From contig JAYSFC010000033.1 of NCBI GenBank assembly GCA_041913505.1, positions 1 to 30,705 of the forward strand: 30,705 nucleotides of DNA, in the 5' to 3' direction. Positions 21,744 to 29,358 of the stretch are shown piece after piece. The notes under the pieces were generated by a model, which ran no database searches, was not told the origin of the DNA, and worked only from the letters and a program-made list of their open reading frames with translations. This DNA is from JAYSFC01 sp041913505 (GTDB lineage: Bacteria > Pseudomonadota > Gammaproteobacteria > Burkholderiales > Burkholderiaceae_C). Numbering within the stretch: the stretch's first letter is position 1; each line of letters opens with the position of its first letter. The translations under genes were made by a program, and so were the position numbers.

Positions 21744-22637
21744 ATGACCGTGCACGGCCACCCCGCCTCCCCCGCGCGCCGCCGCTGGCTGCGCGCCGCC
21801 ACGGCCGCGCTGGCCCTGCCCGCGTGGCTGGCAACCGGCGGCTGCACCACACGCCCCGGCCTGGGCACGCCCGTGCGCGTGGCCGCCGTGGGCGGCCTCT
21901 CGCTGTGCGGCGTGTGGCCCCGCATGGCCGAAGCCGCCGCCACCGCGCTGGGCCAGCCCGTACACACAGCGGCCGCCGCGCCCAAGGAGGGCGTGGTGCC
22001 CGCCTTCGCGCATGGCCAAGCCGCGCTGTTGCTGATCCACGCGAGCGACGAGGCCGCCAGCCTCGAAGCCGCCGGCCTCGCGGGCCCGCCCCGCGTGTGG
22101 GGCTGGAACGAGCATGTGCTCGTGGGCCCCGCGCACGACCCCGCGGGTGTGCACGGCGCGCCCGACGGCACCGAGGCCCTGCGCCGCATCGCGGCTGCGC
22201 AGGCGCCCTTCATCGCACTGCGCGACGCGGGCAGCTACGGCATCGTGCAACGGCTGTGGCGCCGCGGGGGTGTCCGGCCCGACGCGCGCTGGCTGCGCGC
22301 CGACACCAGTGCATCCCCCCAGGCCGTGCTGCGGCAGGCCGCCGAGCAGCAGGCCTACGCCGTGGTGGGCCACATTCCGCTGCGGTTTGGCAAGATGGGG
22401 GCACCGGGCATCGAGCGGCTGCTGCAGGGCGACCCGCTCATGCGCCGGCCTTACGTGGTGCTCACGCCCGGGCCGCGCCACCCCGCAGACCGCGATGCAC
22501 GCACAGCGGCCGAACGGCTCGCTGCCTACCTGCTGTCCGGCGCGGGCCAGGCGGCCCTGGCCGAAGCCAACACCGCCACCGGCGGGCCCTGGGTGTTCGC
22601 CCGCGACAGCGTGGTGCCATGGCTCGATGGCGCATGA
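21744..22637 (+). CDS. TupA-like (tungstate/molybdate family) periplasmic binding protein
   Basis: The 297-residue protein resembles tungstate-binding TupA proteins over HVLVGPAHDPAGVHG, EALRRIAAAQAPFIALRDAGS, and AVVGHIPLRFGK followed by LLQGDPLMRRPYVVL. The N-terminus carries a twin-arginine-like ARRRWLRAATAALALPAW signal and a possible lipobox (ATGGC, C at about 34), so export and perhaps lipid anchoring are likely. The TTTS-type oxyanion motif that opens mature TupA is not seen; the equivalent place reads VAAVGGLSLCG. No TupB permease or TupC ATPase gene is nearby, so it either serves the FecCD-type importer of the same operon or has a separate chaperone-like role. Four bases separate it from the receptor, and its stop overlaps the next start (ATGA). 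Family placement is from recall of motifs. Confidence 0.72.
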   Translation: MTVHGHPASPARRRWLRAATAALALPAWLATGGCTTRPGLGTPVRVAAVGGLSLCGVWPRMAEAAATALGQPVHTAAAAPKEGVVPAFAHGQAALLLIHASDEAASLEAAGLAGPPRVWGWNEHVLVGPAHDPAGVHGAPDGTEALRRIAAAQAPFIALRDAGSYGIVQRLWRRGGVRPDARWLRADTSASPQAVLRQAAEQQAYAVVGHIPLRFGKMGAPGIERLLQGDPLMRRPYVVLTPGPRHPADRDARTAAERLAAYLLSGAGQAALAEANTATGGPWVFARDSVVPWLDGA

Positions 22638-23209
22638 GCCTCTCTTTTTCGCCTTCTTCACCCATGACGATCCCTGGCACCCATCCCCCGCTGCCCCTGG
22701 CCGCCTTGGTACACCCCGATGAACGGCACGACCTCGAGGCCCTGCTGGAGCAGACCGCGCGCAGCCTGCAGGCCCAGGGCTGGCGCGTGGCGGGTCTGGT
22801 GCACCGCCACGGCCGCTACCCCAACGGCAACAAGCGCATGCTGCTGGCCGACCTGTGCAACGCAGACACCTTCGAGCTATCGCAGGACCTCGGCGCCGCC
22901 TCGCAGGCCTGCAGCCTGAACCCGCAAGCGCTGGCCCAGGCCAGCGCCGTGCTGCGGCAGGCACTGGCGCAGGGCGTGGACCTGCTCGTCATCAACCGCT
23001 TTGGCGCCGTGGAAGCCACGGGCCGGGGCTTCGCGGCCGAGTTCGCGGCCGCCGTGGAGGCCGGCGTGCCCGTGCTCACCGCCGTGGCCGCACGCCATGT
23101 GGCGGACTGGGAACGCTTCACGGGCGGCGCCCACGCCACGCTGCCCCCCGACAAGGCCGCGCTCGCGCAGTGGTGCGCGCAGCAACGGCGCCGGGTACGC
23201 GCCGCCTGA
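22634..23209 (+). CDS. DUF2478-family protein, molybdenum-transport associated
   Basis: This 191-residue soluble protein looks like the DUF2478 family, which I recall being encoded beside molybdate transport genes and having an unknown function. Visible blocks are PLPLAALVHPDERHDLEALL, a QGWRVAGLVHRHG segment, KRMLLADLCNADTFELSQDLGA with QACSLNPQALAQAS, then the strongly conserved LLVINRFGAVEATGRGFAAEF and GVPVLTAVAARHVADWERFTGG. The fold is probably P-loop-like, but no clear Walker A is seen, so I give no enzymatic role. The ATG at 22634 overlaps the previous TGA (ATGA), which argues for coupling; an ATG at 22664 (MTIPGTH) is the alternative. Sitting between two binding-protein genes ties it to ligand handling. 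Confidence 0.75.
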   Translation: MSLSFSPSSPMTIPGTHPPLPLAALVHPDERHDLEALLEQTARSLQAQGWRVAGLVHRHGRYPNGNKRMLLADLCNADTFELSQDLGAASQACSLNPQALAQASAVLRQALAQGVDLLVINRFGAVEATGRGFAAEFAAAVEAGVPVLTAVAARHVADWERFTGGAHATLPPDKAALAQWCAQQRRRVRAA

Positions 23210-23234
23210 TGCCCTTCTGGAGCCTGGCCTGCGC

Positions 23235-24326
23235 ATGACCCCTCCCCGCCCCCTTTCCCATCGCCGCTCCCGCCGCCGCTGGCTCAGCCAGTCTCTGTCG
23301 CTCGCGGCCTTGGGCGCCCTGCCATCGTGGGCGCGCCAGGGGCCGCCCGCACCCGACGCGGTGCTGGCCGCACGCTTCGGCGCCATCCCCGCACCCGAGC
23401 GGCTGCAGCGCATCTTTGCCGCCGGGGCGCCGGCCGGGGTACTCGTGGGCGTGCTCGCCCCCGCCAAGCTGCTGGGCTGGCCCATGCCGCTCGACGACGC
23501 GGCGCGCGCCTGCCTGGGCGCCCCGCTCGCCGCCCTGCCCCACCGGGGCCGCCTGTCGGGGCGCGGCAGCACCATGCCGCTCGAGGCGCTGCTGCAGCTG
23601 CAGCCCGACCTCATCCTCGACGCGGGCACGGCCGACGCCACCTATGTATCCGCCACCGAGCGCCTCGCGCGCCAGACCGGCCTGCCCTGTGTGCTGGTGC
23701 AGGGCCGGCTGGCCGACCACGCGCGCCAGCTGCGCGAAGTGGGCGCGCTGCTCGGCGTGGCTGAACGTGGCGAGGCGCTGGCGCGCCATGCCGATGGCGT
23801 GGCGCAAATCGCGCGGCAGATCACGCAGGATCTGCCCCCCGGCCAGCGCCCGCGCGTGTACTTCGGCCGCAGCCCGAACGGCCTGGAGACGGGGCTGGCC
23901 GGCTCCATCAATGTCGAGGCGGTGGACTACGCGGGTGGGCGCAACGTGGCGGCCGAGGCCGGCAGCGGGGGGCTCACGCGGGTGTCGATGGAGCAGATCC
24001 TCGCCTGGGACCCGCAGGTCATCGTCACGCAGGAGCCGGGCTTTGCCGATCAGGTGCTGCGCGACCCGCTGTGGCAAAGCGTGGCCGCCGTGCGCAGCGG
24101 CCGCGTGCACTGCGCGCCGCTGCGGCCCTTTGGCTGGCTCGACGGGCCGCCGAGCGTGAACCGCCTCATCGGCGTGCGCTGGCTGCTGGACAAGCTCCAC
24201 CCCGGCCACGCCGCACTGCGTGCGCTGCCCCCGCTGGAGCAGGACGTCGTGCGCTTTCACGCGCTGTTCTACGGTGCCACGCTCACGCCCGCCGCCGCGC
24301 GGCAGCTGCTGGCGCCCCCGCGCTGA
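23235..24326 (+). CDS. FecB/BtuF/MolA-type ABC transporter substrate-binding protein
   Basis: The 363-residue product is a class III periplasmic binding protein of the kind that serves iron-siderophore, cobalamin and, in Haemophilus MolA, molybdate/tungstate importers. It has a twin-arginine-like signal (HRRSRRRWLSQSLSLAALGALP), a first lobe with LLQLQPDLILDAGTADATYVS, and a second lobe with RVSMEQILAWDPQVIVTQEPGFADQVL and LWQSVAAVRSGRVHCAPLRPFGWLDGP, the last being the usual end-of-lobe block. The start at 23235 is 25 bp after the DUF2478 stop; GGAG is about 12 bases upstream, which is rather far. It should deliver its ligand to the permease and ATPase encoded next. The ligand itself cannot be told from the sequence. 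Confidence 0.88.
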   Translation: MTPPRPLSHRRSRRRWLSQSLSLAALGALPSWARQGPPAPDAVLAARFGAIPAPERLQRIFAAGAPAGVLVGVLAPAKLLGWPMPLDDAARACLGAPLAALPHRGRLSGRGSTMPLEALLQLQPDLILDAGTADATYVSATERLARQTGLPCVLVQGRLADHARQLREVGALLGVAERGEALARHADGVAQIARQITQDLPPGQRPRVYFGRSPNGLETGLAGSINVEAVDYAGGRNVAAEAGSGGLTRVSMEQILAWDPQVIVTQEPGFADQVLRDPLWQSVAAVRSGRVHCAPLRPFGWLDGPPSVNRLIGVRWLLDKLHPGHAALRALPPLEQDVVRFHALFYGATLTPAAARQLLAPPR

Positions 24327-24363
24327 ACGCCACGGTGGAACGCTCTTGAGTCGCAAGCACACC

Positions 24364-25356
24364 ATGGCCTGGCCCGTGGCGCTGGCGCTGCTGGCGGCGG
24401 TGCTGCTGTGGGCGCTGCACGCGGGGCCATTCGCGATCACGCCGGGGCAGGTCTGGGCCTCGGTGCTCGCGCGCGCCACGGGCAGCGCCTCGCCGCTGCC
24501 GCCCAATGCCGAGGCCGTGCTCTGGAACATCCGTCTGCCGCGCATCGCGGCGGGCCTGGTGGTGGGGGCCTCGCTCGCGGCGGCGGGCGCGGCCTACCAG
24601 GGCATGTTCCGCAACCCGCTGGTGTCGCCCGACATCCTGGGCGTGTCGTCGGGCGCGGGCCTGGGCGCGGTGCTTGGCATCTACCTCGGCCTGGGCCTGG
24701 TCCAGGTGCAGCTGCTGGCCTTCGGCGGCGGGCTGGCTGCCGTGGCCGTGGTGGTGGGCCTGGGCGCGGGCGTGCGCCGCCACGACCCGATGCTGGTGCT
24801 GGTGCTTGCCGGCATCGCCCTCGGCGCACTGCTCGGCGCGGGCATCGCGCTCGTCAAGACGCTGGCCGACCCGCAAACCCAGCTGCCCTCGATCACCTTC
24901 TGGCTCATGGGCGGCTTGTCCGCCATCACGCTGCAGGACCTGGCCACCGCTGCGCCGGTCATGCTGCTTGCGCTGCTGCCGCTGGTGCTGCTGCGCTGGC
25001 GCATCAATCTGCTGGGCCTGCCCGACGAGGAGGCGCGCTCGCTCGGCGTGCAGGTCGCTCGGCTGCGCCTCCTGCTGGTGGCCTGCGCCACGCTGGGCAC
25101 GGCGGCGGCCGTGTCGGTGTCGGGCATCGTCGGCTGGGTGGGCCTGGTGGTGCCGCATGTGGCGCGGCTGCTCGTGGGGCCGAACTTCGAGCGGCTGCTG
25201 CCCGCTTCGGTGCTGCTGGGCGGCGGCTTCGTGGTGGCGGCCGACACGCTGGCGCGCAGCGCTGCACGCATTGAGCTGCCGCTGGGCATCCTCACCGCCA
25301 TGGTGGGTGCGCCGTTCTTCCTGTACCTGCTGGGCCGCACGGGCCGCGGCGCGTGA
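24364..25356 (+). CDS. FecCD/BtuC/MolB-type ABC transporter permease
   Basis: This 330-residue inner-membrane protein is a FecCD-family permease with about ten transmembrane helices. Family blocks are LWNIRLPRIAAGLVVGASLAAAGAAYQGMFRNPL (read in two parts, 57-90), SPDILGVSSGAGLGAV, TFWLMGGLSAITL, the SLGVQVARLR coupling region, and GIVGWVGLVVPHVARLLVGPNFERLLPAS near the C-terminus. It would form the translocation channel as a homodimer with the ATPase below. I chose the ATG at 24364. A TTG at 24346 with GGTGGAA six bases upstream would add MSRKHT and is a real alternative. The stop is one base from the ATPase start. Confidence 0.93.
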   Translation: MAWPVALALLAAVLLWALHAGPFAITPGQVWASVLARATGSASPLPPNAEAVLWNIRLPRIAAGLVVGASLAAAGAAYQGMFRNPLVSPDILGVSSGAGLGAVLGIYLGLGLVQVQLLAFGGGLAAVAVVVGLGAGVRRHDPMLVLVLAGIALGALLGAGIALVKTLADPQTQLPSITFWLMGGLSAITLQDLATAAPVMLLALLPLVLLRWRINLLGLPDEEARSLGVQVARLRLLLVACATLGTAAAVSVSGIVGWVGLVVPHVARLLVGPNFERLLPASVLLGGGFVVAADTLARSAARIELPLGILTAMVGAPFFLYLLGRTGRGA

Positions 25357-25357
25357 G

Positions 25358-26134
25358 ATGGCGGAGCCTTCCACCCCCGTCCTGCAGGCCGAGGGCCTGA
25401 CCACCGGCCACGGCCGGCGGGCCGTGGGCACGGGCCTGTCGCTCGCGCTGCACGCGGGTGAGGTGTTGTGCCTGTTGGGGCCCAATGGCAGCGGCAAGAC
25501 CACGCTGTTCCGGACCCTGCTGGGCCTGCTTGCGCCGCTGGCGGGGCGGGTGCTGCTGCGCGGCCAGCCGGTGCACGCCTGGTCGCGCGCCGAGTTTGCC
25601 CGCCATGTGGGTTATGTGCCGCAGGCCCAGGCGGGCGTGTTCGCGTTCAGCGCGCTCGACATGGTGCTCATGGGCCGCGCCGCACGCCTGCCCGCGCTGG
25701 CCCGCCCCTCGGGCGCCGACCGCGCCCTGGCCCAAGCCTGCATGGAGCGCATGGGCGTCGCGGCGCTGGCGCCGCGCCCCTTTACGGAGCTCAGCGGCGG
25801 CGAGCGCCAGCTCGTGCTGATCGCACGCGCCCTGGCGCAGGAGCCCGCGCTGCTCGTCATGGACGAGCCCACGGCCAGCCTCGATTTCGGTAACCAGATC
25901 CGCGTGCTGGAGCAGATTGGCGCGCTGCGCGCACATGGCATGGCGGTGCTGCTGTCCACACACCAGCCCGAACATGCGCTGCAAGTGGCCGACCGTATTG
26001 CGCTGCTGGGGCGCGGCGGCCTGCAGGCCGTGGGCCCCGCGCGCACCACGGCCACGGCCGGGGCGTTGGCCGCGCTCTACGGCGTGCCGCGCGCAGCCAT
26101 CGAGGCACGGTTGTTCAGGCCCCTGGAACGTTGA
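25358..26134 (+). CDS. FecE/BtuD/MolC-type ABC transporter ATPase
   Basis: The 258-residue cytoplasmic ATPase powers the FecCD-type permease encoded one base upstream. Motifs are complete: Walker A GPNGSGKTT (41-49), Q-loop VPQAQAG (Q89), signature LSGGERQ (145-151), Walker B LLVMDEPTASLD (165-176) and H-loop STHQPEH (H202). The sequence is of the iron-chelate/B12/molybdate importer group (LLGLLAPLAGRVLLRGQPV, DMVLMGRAARLP) rather than of the ModC or TupC type, since no C-terminal regulatory domain is present. It is the last gene of the receptor operon and converges with ung across a 12-bp gap, with no clear terminator in that gap. Confidence 0.93.
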   Translation: MAEPSTPVLQAEGLTTGHGRRAVGTGLSLALHAGEVLCLLGPNGSGKTTLFRTLLGLLAPLAGRVLLRGQPVHAWSRAEFARHVGYVPQAQAGVFAFSALDMVLMGRAARLPALARPSGADRALAQACMERMGVAALAPRPFTELSGGERQLVLIARALAQEPALLVMDEPTASLDFGNQIRVLEQIGALRAHGMAVLLSTHQPEHALQVADRIALLGRGGLQAVGPARTTATAGALAALYGVPRAAIEARLFRPLER

Positions 26135-26146
26135 TCCCCGTGCGGC

Positions 26147-26857
26147 TCAATACCCGTGCTGGGCGCGGAAGGCCTTGGCCTGGCCGAAATGCCCGCAGCC
26201 GATGAACGGCACGGGCGGGCGCAGCGCCGACAGCGGCGAGGGATGGTTGGCCGTGAGCACGAGGTGCCCGCGATCGCGCGGGATGAAGGCGCGCTTCGCT
26301 TGAGCGTGGCTGCCCCAGAGCATGAAGACCACGGGGCGCTCGCCTTCGGCCACGTGGCGGATCACCGCGTCGGAGAGCAGCTCCCAGCCCTTGCCGGAGT
26401 GGCTCGCGGCCTGGCCCTCTTCCACCGTGAGGCAGGTGTTGAGCAGCAGCACGCCGTTCTTGGCCCACTTGGCGAGGCTGCCGCCCGGCTCGGGGAACGG
26501 GGGGAACGGCACGCCCAGATCGCGCTGCATTTCCTTGAAGATGTTCTGCAGCGAGGGCGGCAGGCGCACGCCCGGCGCGACCGAGAATGCCAGCCCTTCG
26601 GCCTGGCCGCGGCCGTGGTACGGGTCTTGCCCGAGGATGACCACGCGCGTGGACTCGGGCGACGTGAGCTCCAGCGCGCGCAGCGGGCGTGGCGGGAAGA
26701 TCGTGGCGCCCGCCTCAAGCCGCGCGCGCAGGAAGGCGAGCAGCCGCTGGCCCGCCTCACCCGCGAAGAACGCCTCCACCAGCGGCTGCCAGCCCGGGGC
26801 CACGGGCCAGTCGGCCGGGTCGGCGCTCACGAGCTGGGTGTCAGCGGCGGTATTCAT
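26147..26857 (-). CDS. ung: Uracil-DNA glycosylase
   Basis: Ung removes uracil from DNA, starting base-excision repair. The 236-residue product has the water-activating motif GQDPYH (D78 is the catalytic aspartate), the PPSLQNIFKEMQ segment, VLLLNTCLTVEEGQAASH and the DNA-intercalation motif HPSPLS (205-210). Length fits family 1 enzymes. The ATG at 26857 is preferred; a TTG two codons upstream is also in frame. It is transcribed on the minus strand after trpC with a 68-bp gap that holds repeat copy C, and converges with the ABC transporter operon. Confidence 0.96.
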   Translation of the reverse strand: MNTAADTQLVSADPADWPVAPGWQPLVEAFFAGEAGQRLLAFLRARLEAGATIFPPRPLRALELTSPESTRVVILGQDPYHGRGQAEGLAFSVAPGVRLPPSLQNIFKEMQRDLGVPFPPFPEPGGSLAKWAKNGVLLLNTCLTVEEGQAASHSGKGWELLSDAVIRHVAEGERPVVFMLWGSHAQAKRAFIPRDRGHLVLTANHPSPLSALRPPVPFIGCGHFGQAKAFRAQHGY

Positions 26858-26899
26858 GGTCAAAATGCCTTGCAGTGCTTGTAGAACGGTCGCGAATAG

Positions 26900-26919
26900 C
26901 TATCTAAACCATAGCAAAC
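26900..26919. repeat. Short palindromic intergenic repeat, copy C (diverged)
   Basis: CTATCTAAACCATAGCAAAC keeps CTAT, the ATAGCAAAC tail and total length of copies A and B (16 of 20 bases as copy A). It ends six bases from the trpC stop, again just downstream of a minus-strand gene. Confidence 0.55.
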
Positions 26920-26925
26920 ACAGGC

Positions 26926-27726
26926 TCAGCCAAACAGCTGTGCCAGCGCCAGCCCCGGCTCCTTGGCGCGCATGAAGGCCTCGCCGACGAGGAAGGCGTT
27001 GACGCCCGCGTCGCGCAGGGTCTTCACGTCCGACGGCTGCAGGATGCCCGATTCGGTCACGAGCAGGCGGTCGGCCGGCACATGCTTTTGCAGCTCGAGC
27101 GTGGTCGCGAGCGACACCTCGAACGTGCGCAGGTTGCGGTTGTTGATGCCCACGAGCGGCGTCTTGAGCCGGAGCGCGCGGTCGAGCTCGGCGCCGTCGT
27201 GCACCTCGACGAGCACGGCCATGTCCAGGCCGCGGGCGATGGCTTCGAGGTCCGCCATCTGCGAATCCTGAAGGCAGGCCGCGATGAGCAGGATGCAGTC
27301 CGCCCCCATGGCCCGGGCCTCGTAGACCTGATAGGGGTCGATCATGAAGTCCTTGCGCAGCACGGGCAGCGGGCAGCTCGCGCGCGCCTGCTTGAGGTAG
27401 TCCACGCTGCCCTGGAAGAACTGCTTGTCGGTCAGCACCGAGAGGCAGGCCGCGCTGACCTTGCCGTCGCCCTCGGCATAGCTCTGCGCGATGTCGGCGG
27501 GGATGAAGTCGGCGCGCAGCACGCCCTTGCTGGGGCTGGCTTTCTTGACCTCGGCAATCACCGCCGCCTGGCCTTTGGCGATCTTGGCGCGCAGCGCACC
27601 CTCGAAATCGCGCGTGAGCACGCGGCTTTCGGCGTCGGCGCGCATGGCGGCCAGCGGCACCCTCTTCTGCGCCGCCGCGACTTCCTCGCGCTTGACGGCG
27701 ACGATCTGGTTCAGGATGTCGCTCAT
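26926..27726 (-). CDS. trpC: Indole-3-glycerol phosphate synthase
   Basis: TrpC closes the indole ring in tryptophan synthesis, making indole-3-glycerol phosphate from the anthranilate-derived ribulotide. The 266-residue TIM barrel shows VIAEVKKASPSKG with the catalytic lysine, SVLTDKQFFQGS, PVLRKDFMIDPYQVYEARAMGAD, LVEVHDGAELDRAL, GINNRNLRTFEV and the phosphate-site VTESGI. It is a stand-alone TrpC with no TrpF fusion. The ATG at 27726 overlaps the trpD stop (ATGA), which also rules out the longer open frame upstream. It is the last trp gene in the window; trpF, trpB and trpA are elsewhere. Confidence 0.97.
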   Translation of the reverse strand: MSDILNQIVAVKREEVAAAQKRVPLAAMRADAESRVLTRDFEGALRAKIAKGQAAVIAEVKKASPSKGVLRADFIPADIAQSYAEGDGKVSAACLSVLTDKQFFQGSVDYLKQARASCPLPVLRKDFMIDPYQVYEARAMGADCILLIAACLQDSQMADLEAIARGLDMAVLVEVHDGAELDRALRLKTPLVGINNRNLRTFEVSLATTLELQKHVPADRLLVTESGILQPSDVKTLRDAGVNAFLVGEAFMRAKEPGLALAQLFG

Positions 27727-28760
27727 GCGGAGGCTCCCAGCGCGTGGGTGCGCGTGACCAACTGGTCGAGCTTGGCCTGGGCCGCGCCCGAATCGATGAC
27801 GGCGCGCGCGCGCGCGATGCCGTCGGCCATGCTCGCGGCCACGTTGGCCGCGTACAGCGCCACGCCGGCGTTGAGGCAGACGATCTCCCGCGCGGGCCCG
27901 GCCTCGCCGCGCAGCACCGACAGCAGCATCTCGCGCGACTGCTCGGGCGTCTCGACCTTGAGGGCGCGGTTGCTCACCATCTGCAAGCCGAAATCCTCGG
28001 GGTGGATCTCGTACTCGGTGATCTCGCCGTTCCTGAGCTCGCCCACCATGGTGGAGGCCCCCAGGCTCACCTCGTCCATGCCATCGCGGCCGTAGACCAC
28101 CAGGGCATGCTCGGCGCCCAGGCGCTGCAGCGCGCGCACCTGGATGCCCACGAGGTCGGGGTGAAACACGCCCATGAGGATGTTGGGCGCGCCCGCCGGG
28201 TTGGTCAGCGGCCCCAGGATGTTGAAGATGGTGCGCACGCCCAGCTCCTTGCGCACCGGCGCCACGTTCTTCATGGCGGGGTGGTGGTTGGGCGCGAACA
28301 TGAAGCCGATGCCGATCTCGGCGATGCACTGCGCGATCTGCTCGGGCTTGAGGTTGATGTGCACGCCCAGCGCTTCCAGGGCGTCGGCGCTGCCGCTCTT
28401 GCTGGAGACGCTGCGCCCGCCGTGCTTGCTGACCTTGGCGCCCGCTGCCGACGCCACGAAGGTGGCGCAGGTGGAGATGTTGAAGGTGTTGGCGCCGTCG
28501 CCGCCGGTGCCCACGATGTCCACCATGTGCGTGGTGTCCTGCACATGCACCTTGGTGGAAAAATCACGCATCACCTGCGCTGCAGCGGTGATCTCGCCGA
28601 TGGTTTCCTTCTTCACGCGCAGGCCGGTGATGATGGCCGCCATCATCACGGGCGACATCTCTCCGCCCATGATCAGGCGCATGAGGTGCAGCATCTCGTC
28701 ATGGAAGATTTCGCGGTGCTCGATGGTGCGCTGCAGCGCTTCCTGGGGGGTGATGGACAT
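27723..28760 (-). CDS. trpD: Anthranilate phosphoribosyltransferase
   Basis: TrpD transfers the phosphoribosyl group of PRPP to anthranilate. The 345-residue product has the N-terminal helical domain (LMRLIMGGEMSPVMMAAIITGLR), the PRPP-binding VGTGGDGANTFNIST, KHGGRSVSSKSGSADALEALG, FAPNHHPAMKNVAPVRKELGVRT and FNILGPLTNPAG. The ATG at 28760 has GGAG nine bases upstream and gives MSITPQEAL, the usual start; an upstream in-frame ATG adds 11 unconserved residues. It lies 25 bp after trpG and overlaps trpC by four bases, so the genes form one transcript. Confidence 0.97.
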   Translation of the reverse strand: MSITPQEALQRTIEHREIFHDEMLHLMRLIMGGEMSPVMMAAIITGLRVKKETIGEITAAAQVMRDFSTKVHVQDTTHMVDIVGTGGDGANTFNISTCATFVASAAGAKVSKHGGRSVSSKSGSADALEALGVHINLKPEQIAQCIAEIGIGFMFAPNHHPAMKNVAPVRKELGVRTIFNILGPLTNPAGAPNILMGVFHPDLVGIQVRALQRLGAEHALVVYGRDGMDEVSLGASTMVGELRNGEITEYEIHPEDFGLQMVSNRALKVETPEQSREMLLSVLRGEAGPAREIVCLNAGVALYAANVAASMADGIARARAVIDSGAAQAKLDQLVTRTHALGASA

Positions 28761-28785
28761 GGAAATGGTCTCCTGGATTCCGGCC

Positions 28786-29358
28786 TCACGCACGCTGCGC
28801 GAGGAAGTTGCGCAGCATCGCGTGGCCGTGCTCGGTCAGGATGCTCTCGGGATGGAACTGCACGCCTTCGACAGCCAGCTCCTTGTGGCGCACGCCCATG
28901 ATCTCGCCGTCGTCGGTCCAGGCCGTGATTTCGAGCACCTCGGGGCAGGTGGCGCGCTCGATGGCCAGCGAGTGGTAGCGGTTCACGGTGAACTGCTCGG
29001 GCAGGCCCGCGAACACGCCCTTTTGCGTGGTGGTGATCACGCTGGTCTTGCCGTGCATGAGCTCCTTGGCGCGCACGATGGTGCCGCCGAAGGCCGCGCC
29101 GATGCTCTGGTGGCCCAGGCACACGCCCAGGATGGGCAGCTTGCCCGCGAAATGCTGGATGGCCGCCACCGAGATGCCCGCCTCTGCCGGCGAGCAGGGT
29201 CCGGGCGAGACCACGAGGCGGTCGGGCGCGCGCGCGGCAATGCCCTCCACGGTGATTTCGTCGTTGCGGAACACCTCGACCTCGGCACCGAGCTCACCGA
29301 AGTACTGCACGATGTTGTAAGTGAAGCTGTCGTAGTTGTCGATCATGAGGAGCTTCAT
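28786..29358 (-). CDS. trpG: Anthranilate synthase glutamine amidotransferase subunit
   Basis: TrpG hydrolyses glutamine and passes ammonia to TrpE for anthranilate synthesis; homologues may also serve PabB in folate synthesis. The 190-residue class I amidotransferase has MIDNYDSFTYNIVQYFGELG, SPGPCSPAEAGIS, the nucleophile C80 in GVCLGHQSIG, and the H169/E171 pair in VQFHPESI. It is separate from TrpE and TrpD, not fused. Its ATG overlaps the stop of the AroQ-type gene (ATGA), indicating coupled translation with that gene. Confidence 0.96.
   Translation of the reverse strand: MKLLMIDNYDSFTYNIVQYFGELGAEVEVFRNDEITVEGIAARAPDRLVVSPGPCSPAEAGISVAAIQHFAGKLPILGVCLGHQSIGAAFGGTIVRAKELMHGKTSVITTTQKGVFAGLPEQFTVNRYHSLAIERATCPEVLEITAWTDDGEIMGVRHKELAVEGVQFHPESILTEHGHAMLRNFLAQRA

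Noticed and set aside
27082..28095. Long plus-strand frames opposite trpC, trpD, trpG and the AroQ gene
   Set aside because: All are antisense to well-conserved tryptophan genes and lack any recognisable domain.
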